From assembly GCA_021810685.1 (NCBI GenBank), contig JAJZII010000009.1, positions 1 through 12,573 of the forward strand: DNA of 12,573 nucleotides, given 5' to 3'. The notes beneath the pieces were generated by a model, which was not told where the DNA came from, ran no database searches, and worked only from the letters and a program-made list of their open reading frames with translations. Origin of the DNA: Microcaldota archaeon (lineage in GTDB: Archaea > Micrarchaeota > Micrarchaeia > Micrarchaeales > Micrarchaeaceae). The position numbers and the translations under genes were made by a program. Shown here one piece after another: positions 1-6,702 of this stretch. The stretch's first letter is position 1; each line of letters opens with the position of its first letter.

Positions 1-473
1 CCGTTGCAGTGAATGAGCCGCTCTGCGCGCTTGCGCCGCAGCCGCTTATTGAACTATATATGGAACGCACGTTGGTGCCGCCGCTCACGGGCGACGCGTA
101 ATTGTATGACACGCTGGAGCCATATGGAACCCCTATCGTCGCTACGGGCGAGCCGTAGGCGTAGTTAGTATTGTTAGCCGTGAGCACCGTGCCGGAGGGC
201 GTGCCTATGATGCCCGTCGCGTAGAACTTCACGATTATAGGGGTGTAGTAGTATGACGTTTCTGTAATGGGCGAGCTCATCGTCACAGAGGAGCTTGAGG
301 TCGCACCAGTGTAGGAGCCAGTGCCCGAGCCTGTCCACTGGTGGAAGACGTAATTGATATTAGGAGTCTGGCTTATCGGCACGGCTGTGCCGGAGTTCTC
401 CCAGTATGTGCCTGCAGCAGGGCTCGTCGTGCCGCCGTTGGCAGGCGCGCTGGCCATCGTCAGCTGGTACTGC
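1..473 (-). repeat. Surface-protein repeat unit 3, cut by window edge
   Basis: Third copy, starting at QYQLTMASAP and containing GTYWENSGTAVPISQTPN and NYVFHQWTGSGTGSY. It ends at the window edge within SGCGASAQSGSFTAT, so more copies may follow outside. Confidence 0.8.
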
Positions 474-2620
474 GTTGTGTATGTTGCGGTGACCGTGCAG
501 TTGGCTGTTGCCGTGAATGAGCTGCCGGTGCCTGATGCGCCGCAGCCGCTGGCGCCGTTGATTATGTACTGCGTGCCGGTGCCTCCGCTGATCGGCGTCG
601 TGTTGTACGCGTACGTGACCGTCTCGCCGTACTTGACACCCACGGTGACAGGCATCTGTGAGGCGGTGTACTGTACGTTGTTGACCTTGAGCATGTTGCC
701 CGATGCGCCTGCTATGCTGGGCTGGAACGTTATTATAAGCGGCGAGTGGTACTCCGCGACCTCGGTTATCGGGCCATCCATCGTGATGCTGGAGCTTGCG
801 GCCGTGCTCGAGTACGAGCCGGTGCCGGTGCCCGCCCAAGTGTTGAAGACGTAGTTCTGGCCCGAGTTGGGGCTCTCGCTTATCGTGTTTGTGCTGCCGG
901 CGTTCTCCCAGTAGGTGCCAGGACCTGGTGTTATGGTGCCGCCGGCCGTCGGCGATGCCGACATGCTAAGCGCGTACTGCAGCGTGTACTGGCCCATGAG
1001 CGTGCAGTTCTGCTGCGCCACGAACGAGCCGCTTACCGACGTGGCACAACCGCTCACGACCGGTATGCCGTACTGCGTGCTGGAACCCGCAGACACGTTG
1101 GTCGTGTATGCGTAAGTGATGACCGCGCCGTATGATGTGGTTATTATGTGCGGGAGCTGCGCGAAGGTGTACTGCGTGCCGTCTACCGTGACCACCGCGC
1201 CGCTAGTGCCCGTCATGGAGGAGCTTTCCAGCGTTATGCCTATCGGCGCGTAGTAGTTGAGCGTCTCGTTCACAGGACCTTCCATCAGGACTGTGGAGCT
1301 CGGGCTCTGGCCTGTGTATGAGCCTGCGCCGGTGCCGGTCCAGTTCTTGAAGACGTAGTTGGCGTTTGGCGTTTCGCCTATCGCGACCTGCGAGTACTCG
1401 CCGTACCAGCTGTTGACCGGAGACACAGTGCCGCCAGTGCTGGGATGCACGGACGAGGTGAACTCGTACTGCGACGCGTAATAGGCGCTCTCTGTCTGGT
1501 TGGTGAGTGAACAGTCGACCGTCATGCTGCCGGAGTTTGTCGTCGATGTTATGCCGTTTATGACGCTATCCTGGAATATGAGCCTGGAGCCGCTAGCATT
1601 GTAAGGTATGCTCAGGAAAGAGTAAGTGTGCGTCGAGCCGCAGCCCCAGACGAATGTCTTGTTCTGCAGCTGCGCGTAATCGTAATTGGTGCCGTCGATC
1701 GTGACCACAGGAAGTGCGCTGGACGCCATGAGCGCCGAGGCGCTCGGCGCTTTGAAGGTAATCTTGGTAACAGGCGTGAAAGTTATGCCTATGCTGGTGT
1801 TCAGGTTAGCGTACTGCGCCTTGACCACGACGTTGCCTACTGTCGTCCCCCAGACGTAGTCAACCGCGCCGCCTGTGGCGCCAGTTGTCGTATACTGAGA
1901 GAGCAGTGAGTAAGGCGGTGTCGCTATGGCGCCGTTGTTCGGGTACGTGACGGTGAAGTTGACCGTCGCGCCCGCCAATGGGTAGCCGAGAAGCTTGACT
2001 ATCGCGTGGAGCGGGTCGCGCGCGTTGTTGGCAGGGTTGCCGGGGTTGGTGGTGTTCTGCGCCGTGAGCGTGAGGCTCGATGTCGTCGATACCAGTGGTG
2101 CTACGTGCGCGTTGAACTTGCCGATGTATATCTGCGTAGGCGCGGATGAGCACGAGGCCGGCGTAGTCGCGTTCGCGAGGCCGCAGTACGAGGCATTTAT
2201 GTAGAGGTTGCCTATGACGAACTGGCCGAACGAGGTCTTCTGGTTGAGCGGGATTGTGCAGAGTATGGAGCCTCCGGCAAGCACGTACGAGGGCTTGCAT
2301 GCGACCGGCGTCACGTTGGCGCCGTTAATGCCTACATACAGGACAGGATTGGCTATCGGGTATGGCTGCGTGTTTGTTATGAACAGGCCGAGAACCGACG
2401 CATGGGTCGTCGTGTTGGAGCCGAGTATGAGGTCGTTGCAGTAGACGCCCGAGACGAAGGAGCAGCTCGCAGGCACTATTACTCTTGGTACGATAATGTA
2501 AAGATAAAGCAGCGATGTGATGATTGCGATGAGCAGCAGCGCCCAGCCATAGGTTATCAGGTATTCCATTGCACTCTGTGCGCCTTTACCCTCAGCCCGT
2601 TTTTTTGGTAGTATGCTCAC
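1..2620 (-). CDS. Giant repeat surface protein with class III (pilin-like) signal, 3' end outside window
   Basis: The minus strand is open without a stop from 2620 to the window edge, giving 873 residues of a longer protein. I start it at GTG 2620, preceded by AGGGG (2628-2632, 7-base spacer) and a TATA box at 2678-2686. The next candidate, ATG 2569, would cut off the leader. The N-terminus reads as a basic 14-residue leader (KKR at 6-8, KGA at 12-14), then QSAMEYLITYGWALLLIAI. That is a class III archaeal prepilin signal with Glu at +5 after the predicted cut and a hydrophobic helix at about 20-45. After a 200-residue Asn/Thr-rich region come two-part repeats of about 167 residues. The first part carries NYVFxxWxGxGxGSY, like divergent InlB B-repeats; the second carries SGC-x-GSF-x-NCT. 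About 17 N-x-S/T sequons are present. Inferred role: glycosylated, membrane- or filament-anchored adhesin or stalk. Family and ligand are unknown. Confidence 0.85.
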   Translation of the reverse strand, partial: MSILPKKRAEGKGAQSAMEYLITYGWALLLIAIITSLLYLYIIVPRVIVPASCSFVSGVYCNDLILGSNTTTHASVLGLFITNTQPYPIANPVLYVGINGANVTPVACKPSYVLAGGSILCTIPLNQKTSFGQFVIGNLYINASYCGLANATTPASCSSAPTQIYIGKFNAHVAPLVSTTSSLTLTAQNTTNPGNPANNARDPLHAIVKLLGYPLAGATVNFTVTYPNNGAIATPPYSLLSQYTTTGATGGAVDYVWGTTVGNVVVKAQYANLNTSIGITFTPVTKITFKAPSASALMASSALPVVTIDGTNYDYAQLQNKTFVWGCGSTHTYSFLSIPYNASGSRLIFQDSVINGITSTTNSGSMTVDCSLTNQTESAYYASQYEFTSSVHPSTGGTVSPVNSWYGEYSQVAIGETPNANYVFKNWTGTGAGSYTGQSPSSTVLMEGPVNETLNYYAPIGITLESSSMTGTSGAVVTVDGTQYTFAQLPHIITTSYGAVITYAYTTNVSAGSSTQYGIPVVSGCATSVSGSFVAQQNCTLMGQYTLQYALSMSASPTAGGTITPGPGTYWENAGSTNTISESPNSGQNYVFNTWAGTGTGSYSSTAASSSITMDGPITEVAEYHSPLIITFQPSIAGASGNMLKVNNVQYTASQMPVTVGVKYGETVTYAYNTTPISGGTGTQYIINGASGCGASGTGSSFTATANCTVTATYTTQYQLTMASAPANGGTTSPAAGTYWENSGTAVPISQTPNINYVFHQWTGSGTGSYTGATSSSSVTMSSPITETSYYYTPIIVKFYATGIIGTPSGTVLTANNTNYAYGSPVATIGVPYGSSVSYNYASPVSGGTNVRSIYSSISGCGASAQSGSFTAT
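474..977 (-). repeat. Surface-protein repeat unit 2 (168 residues)
   Basis: Second copy. The NYVF codons begin at matching DNA positions 344, 845 and 1349 in the three copies (spacings 501 and 504), so the period is in frame and nearly constant. It contains ASPTAGGTITPGPGTYWEN, then NYVFNTWAGTGTGSY, ending SGCGASGTGSSFTAT. Confidence 0.8.
978..1474 (-). repeat. Surface-protein repeat unit 1 (about 166 residues)
   Basis: First complete copy of the two-part repeat in the giant surface protein. It starts after the QY at about 1470 and contains NYVFKNWTGTGAGSY, then VTVDGTQYTF and a Cys-containing GSF...NCT end. A half copy, the second part only (TIDGTNYDYAQL to about 1475), precedes it in the protein. 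Confidence 0.8.
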
Positions 2621-2677
2621 CCAAAGGCCCCTGTCGGTGCAACCGTACTCACAACCGGTATAGAGATAAGGATTAAG

Positions 2678-2686
2678 CTATTTAAA
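2678..2686 (-). promoter_or_regulatory. TATA box for the giant surface protein
   Basis: Reads TTTAAATAG on the minus strand, a strong archaeal TATA match. A start site about 25 bases downstream (near 2657) would give a leader of about 37 bases to GTG 2620. That supports the GTG start and the SD-like AGGGG at 2628-2632. Confidence 0.6.
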
Positions 2687-2730
2687 GGTATCGGGCAGTT
2701 TAGGTTCGGCGGCATTTGGGGAAAGTCCGG

Positions 2731-2758
2731 CAAAAGACGAAGAAGCAGTACACGCTTC
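2731..2758 (-). terminator. Hairpin plus T-rich tract after the aminotransferase
   Basis: Two bases past the aminotransferase stop, GAAGC (2754-2758 as read on minus) pairs with GCTTC (2742-2746) across a 7-base loop. T-rich TTCGTCTTTTG follows on the minus strand. The stem is short, so this is a moderate terminator call that separates the gene from the surface protein downstream. Confidence 0.45.
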
Positions 2759-2760
2759 CG

Positions 2761-3867
2761 CTATCCGTCAGCATTAACCTGTTCGCTCACGCATTGGGAC
2801 AGAGCCGGCGATGCGCTGGCGCGCGGCCTGCTGAACCTGCCCTTATGGCCGTTGCTGCCCGGCCTTGCCTCGGAAAGCACCTTCGCCAGCGCCGCCTTCG
2901 CGCTCTCCATATCCTTCTCGCTCCCCACTGCGATCCTTATGTACGGGCCGTTTAACTTTGAAAACTCCGCGTCTGACGAGTTGAACGTGACTATCCCGTT
3001 CTCTTCCAGCCGCGAGTGTACGAAACTCATCTCGTCCATGCTGCGGAACTTCAGGAACACGAAACCCCCATGGGACTTCATCACCTTTATGCCATTCTCC
3101 ATGCAGCTTCTTTCGAAGCTGTCCCGTATCCTCTTTGCGTTTCCTATTTTTTCCAGATAGTAGTCCAGGTCCTTGAGGGCGGCAATGCCTGCAGCCCTCG
3201 CTACCCTGTTCACATTGAATTCCTGCTTCGCATTTTTCATCCTTTCGATTGTCTCATGCTTTGCCAGCACGTACCCCAGCCTCAGGCCTGCAATGCCAAA
3301 CCCCTTCGAGAACGTCCGCAGCACTATGAGGTTGCTGTATTCCTCTATCAGGTCGGCGACGCTCTCCCCTGAGAATTCGTAATACGCTTCATCTACGACT
3401 ATCGTCGCGCCTGTGCCCTTTAGCACCTCTATTATCGTTTCCCTCGGGATTACGGTGCCGGTAGGGTTGTTCGGATTGCATATCCATCCCAGAGTGGCCC
3501 ATTCAAGGTCATCCTTCGCAAAAGAAATTTTATAATTATCATCGGAGATGCTGTCCCTATACCGTATCATGGAGCCCCTGTTTCTTGCAAGGTAGGCATA
3601 CTCGCCGTACGTGGGCGTTGGGATAAGCACCCGTTTTCCGTAGAGGTTGGTTATTATCTCTATGGCCTCATCGCCTCCGTTGGTGACTAGTACGTTCTCC
3701 GCCTTCACGCCGCAGTATTGCGCTATCAGGGAGTTCAGCTCGTCATAACCTTCGTAAGGGTACGCATTTATCTCCGATAGCGATGCTACGATAGCATCCA
3801 TGACGGCAGGAGAAGGATCGTATCCGGCACCCGAATATCCCAGGTGTATGGTCTCGTAGTTATGCAT
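2761..3867 (-). CDS. hisC: HisC-like class I/II aminotransferase
   Basis: A 368-residue PLP-dependent aminotransferase of fold type I. Visible motifs in order: Tyr-rich start LGYSGAGYDPSP (9-20), TNGGDEAIE (62-70), CNPNNPTG (130-137, PLP/substrate Asn), DEAYYEF (159-165, Asp on the pyridine N), TFSKGFGIAGLRLGY (185-199, Lys188 forming the Schiff base), and IRIAVG (310-315, Arg311 for the carboxylate). The overall pattern is closest to histidinol-phosphate aminotransferase, which makes L-histidinol phosphate from imidazole acetol phosphate with glutamate. Two oddities stand out. The usual N-x-N-P-x-G-P near the N-terminus is replaced by GYSGAGYDPSP. The last 35 or so residues (after KVLSEARPG) are a basic, low-complexity extension beyond the usual end. 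No other his gene is near, so a different substrate (CobD-like or aromatic) is possible. It is probably its own transcript. Confidence 0.8.
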   Translation of the reverse strand: MHNYETIHLGYSGAGYDPSPAVMDAIVASLSEINAYPYEGYDELNSLIAQYCGVKAENVLVTNGGDEAIEIITNLYGKRVLIPTPTYGEYAYLARNRGSMIRYRDSISDDNYKISFAKDDLEWATLGWICNPNNPTGTVIPRETIIEVLKGTGATIVVDEAYYEFSGESVADLIEEYSNLIVLRTFSKGFGIAGLRLGYVLAKHETIERMKNAKQEFNVNRVARAAGIAALKDLDYYLEKIGNAKRIRDSFERSCMENGIKVMKSHGGFVFLKFRSMDEMSFVHSRLEENGIVTFNSSDAEFSKLNGPYIRIAVGSEKDMESAKAALAKVLSEARPGSNGHKGRFSRPRASASPALSQCVSEQVNADG

Positions 3868-3880
3868 ATGCGCAGTTCCA

Positions 3881-3898
3881 GCAGGGCGGCGCCCTTGC
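3881..3898 (-). promoter_or_regulatory. Hairpin in the leader of the aminotransferase gene
   Basis: AGGGC and GCCCT pair around a GGC loop, extended by GC/GC with one bulged base. It lies 13-31 bases before ATG 3867, near the predicted transcript start, so it could affect translation. The role is inferred only. Confidence 0.3.
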
Positions 3899-3906
3899 TA
3901 TGCATA

Positions 3907-3957
3907 GCGAAGAAAAAGAATAAAAACATTATTATGGCGGGAAGCGGAGCGCTGCGC
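3907..3957 (-). terminator. Terminator of ABC operon, overlapping the aminotransferase promoter
   Basis: Just after the stop of the second ABC permease, GCGCAGCGCTCCGC (3944-3957, a palindrome with one mismatch) is followed on the minus strand by AATAATG and then TTTTTATTCTTTTTCTTC (3909-3926). T-rich tracts like this end transcripts in archaea. The same TTTTTATT stretch is the best TATA candidate for the aminotransferase gene, placing a start site near 3896. Confidence 0.4.
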
Positions 3958-3972
3958 GCCTGCCTGTACCTG

Positions 3973-4764
3973 CTATCCTCCGCCGCTGGTGTATTTCGTC
4001 AGAAGCCACGATGAAATTCTGTAGTATACGAAGATAGAGGCCAAGGCAAGCGCAATAACAAGTGCAAACTGGTAGAGCGCAAGTTTTCCGAATATAAATT
4101 CCGCAGGATAAAATGAAGCAAGACCTACGGGCAATCCTATTGTAAGCAGCACGACGCCGCCGAAGCCGTACAGATTTAGCGGGTACGATGAAGCCCTTCC
4201 CGCAATGTTTGTTAGCCACTGTATGTAGCCCGCGCCCCTGAACAATACGTAAGAGGCCAAAGTAAGCATCAGTATAAACATTATCAGGCTTGCGGCACCG
4301 AGCAGGAAAACAAGCAGCAGCAGCATAGACGCTAAAACAGGCACGCCTGCCATTGATGCTGAAAATGCGAATATGACAAATCCTGGGATGATCTGCCCCA
4401 AGGCCGAGACGGACATGGTGCCGCTGTTCGAAAGCATGAAAACTATCGGGTTATACGGCTTGACGAGTCTCTGGTCCAGTTGCCCGTTCCTCATTCTCGT
4501 CGCTATACTGCGCGCGGAAATGTTGTACAAGACGACGCCGGTAAGCATGCTCGAAAGCCCGCTCAGGGCCAGAATCTGGTAATAGCTCCACCCGCTTATG
4601 CCGCTAGATACGTCGTATATGACCGTTATGGTCACGATCTGGACTATCGCCCCAAGCGCGAATACCGCAATCCAAACGGCTGCCTGCAGCCTGTAAGTAA
4701 AGAACGCGAGCCATTGGTACTTCTGCGTGCTTGCGTACATCCTCAGGTTCCGCATTATTCCCAT
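3973..4764 (-). CDS. ABC-2 type permease, second of operon (ABC2_membrane_6-like)
   Basis: A 263-residue integral membrane protein with about six helices (roughly 22-50, 62-82, 118-140, 143-172, 200-215, 226-248). ATRMRNGQLDQRLVKPYNPIV (88-108) is the cytoplasmic coupling-type segment typical of the ABC-2/DUF990 permease family (PF06182, COG4587/COG3694 type). NIAGRASSYPLNLYG (186-200) and LPVGLASFYPAE (211-222) also fit that family. Its ATG follows the upstream permease's TGA with no gap, which implies coupled translation and a heterodimeric channel. The substrate cannot be read from sequence; relatives are mostly uncharacterised exporters. The C-terminus ends in a short Gly run. Confidence 0.85.
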   Translation of the reverse strand: MGIMRNLRMYASTQKYQWLAFFTYRLQAAVWIAVFALGAIVQIVTITVIYDVSSGISGWSYYQILALSGLSSMLTGVVLYNISARSIATRMRNGQLDQRLVKPYNPIVFMLSNSGTMSVSALGQIIPGFVIFAFSASMAGVPVLASMLLLLVFLLGAASLIMFILMLTLASYVLFRGAGYIQWLTNIAGRASSYPLNLYGFGGVVLLTIGLPVGLASFYPAEFIFGKLALYQFALVIALALASIFVYYRISSWLLTKYTSGGG

Positions 4765-5559
4765 TCACACACCGACGGAGTTTATGTCTACGCTAACTTT
4801 CCTCCATAAAAGCGTGGCTATCACCGCAAGGACCGCTATCCACGCAAATCCTATGCCTAACACTCCCGGAAGCGATTGCGGCGGAAGCAATCCGGTAAAA
4901 GTGCCCCCGGGCACGAAATACAGGTATGGCAGCGGGGTTAACATCAGTATGCCGTATGCAAACTTAGGGAAAAGAGTTATTGGCATTATCCCTCCGCCCA
5001 GAATGGAAAACAGGGTAACTATACCGTTAAGTATGCCGTAAATCGATGTAAGGTATATGGACAGCGACCCTATGATAAAGCCTATAAGGTTTATCATCAG
5101 GAAAGCCATCGCTATTTCAACGGCAAAGGCAAGCGCTCCAAATGCGCTTATGTGAAGCCCTGCCAGAACGTATATCGCTATCAGTATGGGAATCATGCCG
5201 AAAGCCATGAAAAAGAGGTTTTCCGGAAGCTGCGACATGAACACCGTTATTATGTATCTTACCGGCCGTATGAGTGCTGCGGCTATTGTGCCTTCGCGCA
5301 TATCTTCTTCCAGCACATTGGCAACGCCGGGCCACGAAAGGAAGCTAATGCTGCCTATCACAAGAAGGTATACCACCATGTTCGTAAGTGTTATTCCGTG
5401 TATGGCGCTTGCCTTTGAAAACAGGTATACCGCGGCCCATACGAATATATAGACGAAAGATGAGAGCATGAAGAATACCATGTCCATCGAAAGCTCCGCC
5501 CTATAGGCCATGGTTTTTTTAACGTATATCCTGAACATCGCAGTATATTTTCCGTTCAT
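4765..5559 (-). CDS. ABC-2 type permease, first of operon (ABC2_membrane_6-like)
   Basis: A 264-residue membrane protein with about six helices (roughly 26-49, 59-78, 114-134, 139-165, 172-192, 233-253). The segment EEDMREGTIAAALIRPVRY (84-102) is the hallmark cytoplasmic loop of the DUF990-type ABC-2 permeases and parallels RMRNGQLDQRLVKP in its partner. The start codon overlaps the end of the ATPase gene by four bases (ATGA, 5556-5559), and the stop abuts the next permease. The three genes therefore form one translationally coupled unit. It likely pairs with the 3973-4764 product as the membrane half of an exporter or flippase of unknown substrate. Confidence 0.85.
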   Translation of the reverse strand: MNGKYTAMFRIYVKKTMAYRAELSMDMVFFMLSSFVYIFVWAAVYLFSKASAIHGITLTNMVVYLLVIGSISFLSWPGVANVLEEDMREGTIAAALIRPVRYIITVFMSQLPENLFFMAFGMIPILIAIYVLAGLHISAFGALAFAVEIAMAFLMINLIGFIIGSLSIYLTSIYGILNGIVTLFSILGGGIMPITLFPKFAYGILMLTPLPYLYFVPGGTFTGLLPPQSLPGVLGIGFAWIAVLAVIATLLWRKVSVDINSVGV

Positions 5560-6557
5560 TTCGACACTGCTTTGGATTTTCTTTTCCAGTCTATCGCAGC
5601 ATAAGTGCTTTCCAGTATCGAGCTGAGCCCGGGTTCGGATAGCCTGTAATCAACCACCTCCGGATCATCGAATATCGAGGTAAACCTCTTCTCTTTCGTG
5701 ATTTTCGGGTCGACCGCAAGCTTAAGATAGCCGACTCTGCTTTCCAAAACCTTTCCCAGGCCGGAATACCTTCCAAGGTCGCTTTGTCCCCATGAATACA
5801 ATTCGAGCACTGCATACCTTCCGAACCTGCTTTTCAGTTCGTGCTGCGTTCCGTCAAAAAGGAGCTTGCCCTTGTCTAGAAGTATTATCCTGTCCGTGTT
5901 CGATATATCGTCCACAACGTGGGTCGTTATTATGAAGGTGGTGCCGAAACGCTCTCTTAAGCCTAGTATCGCCTTCCCTATGGCTATCCTTGATGGTAGA
6001 TCGACCCCTATGGTGGGCTCATCCATGAACACAACGTCAGGCATGTTGAGCATCGCCGCCGTGAATTCGCACTTCATCCTTTCTCCCAGCGAAAGCTGCC
6101 TGGTCTGGCGCTTGTAAACCTTGCGTATGCTGAGCAGATTTACCATCTCGCCGAGCCTGTTTCTGTAGTCCTTATCGCTTATCCCGTAAAGCCCCTTTAT
6201 ATACGTGAAAGTGTCTATAGGGGGCAGGTCCCAAAACAGCTGCGGGTGGGTGGCCCCGAAAACCACGCTTATCTTCATGGCAAGCTTTACCCTGTCCTTC
6301 CACGGTTCAAAGCCGAGCACCCTTATGCTCCCCGAATCTGGGTATAGCACTCCGGACATAAGCTTAATCATCGTTGATTTGCCGCTTCCGTTCCTGCCGA
6401 GCAGCGCTACGACCTCGCCGCGGCTTATGCTGAAGCTTACGCCAGAGAGCGCCGGCTTGTAGTAAAACTTCCTCTTCAGAAGGCCGAATATACCCTTGCC
6501 GTTCTCATAGGTCTTGAAACTTTTTGCAACGTCCTTTATGGTTATTATGTCATCCAT
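5556..6557 (-). CDS. ABC transporter ATP-binding protein (COG4586-like)
   Basis: A 333-residue cytoplasmic ATPase. Walker A is GRNGSGKST (54-62), signature LSLGE (155-159), Walker B VVFMDE (175-180) and the switch His is H213 (TTHVVDD). The segment HPQLFWDLPPIDTF (104-117) recalls the QLWWDLP stretch of the COG4586 ATPases that partner DUF990 permeases, as seen here. A C-terminal domain of about 90 residues follows the nucleotide-binding fold, as in that group. The usual Q-loop Gln seems displaced: FGATHPQ replaces FGQ-x-x-Q. The start is well supported by GAGGTG at 6563-6568 with a 5-base spacer. It is first gene of a three-gene operon and powers export or flipping of an unknown substrate. 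Confidence 0.9.
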   Translation of the reverse strand: MDDIITIKDVAKSFKTYENGKGIFGLLKRKFYYKPALSGVSFSISRGEVVALLGRNGSGKSTMIKLMSGVLYPDSGSIRVLGFEPWKDRVKLAMKISVVFGATHPQLFWDLPPIDTFTYIKGLYGISDKDYRNRLGEMVNLLSIRKVYKRQTRQLSLGERMKCEFTAAMLNMPDVVFMDEPTIGVDLPSRIAIGKAILGLRERFGTTFIITTHVVDDISNTDRIILLDKGKLLFDGTQHELKSRFGRYAVLELYSWGQSDLGRYSGLGKVLESRVGYLKLAVDPKITKEKRFTSIFDDPEVVDYRLSEPGLSSILESTYAAIDWKRKSKAVSK

Positions 6558-6562
6558 GCAAG

Positions 6563-6568
6563 CACCTC
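6563..6568 (-). promoter_or_regulatory. Shine-Dalgarno site of the ABC ATPase
   Basis: GAGGTG five bases before ATG 6557. It is the clearest ribosome binding site in the window and fixes this start among several upstream ATGs in other frames. Confidence 0.7.
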
Positions 6569-6640
6569 ATGCATTCAGCGAGCCCAGCCCAACGGGCAAA
6601 AGAAGCAGCGTGTCGGCTACGCAGCAGAACCGCGTCAATG

Positions 6641-6651
6641 TGCATGATGCA
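6641..6651 (-). promoter_or_regulatory. Short palindrome upstream of the ABC operon
   Basis: TGCAT-G-ATGCA, a perfect inverted repeat about 85 bases before the ATPase start. No convincing TATA box was seen in 6558-6702, so either the operon reads through from the His-tail gene or this region has a weak promoter. An operator role is a guess. Confidence 0.2.
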
Positions 6652-6702
6652 TGACCATGAGAGCACCGCAATTACACTCTGCCATTATGGAAAAATGGGT
6701 AT

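Noticed and set aside
354..854. Plus-strand ORF of 166 residues (and another at 746-1135)
   Set aside because: Antisense shadow of the giant surface protein, whose in-frame repeats, signal peptide and continuous 873-codon frame are far better supported.
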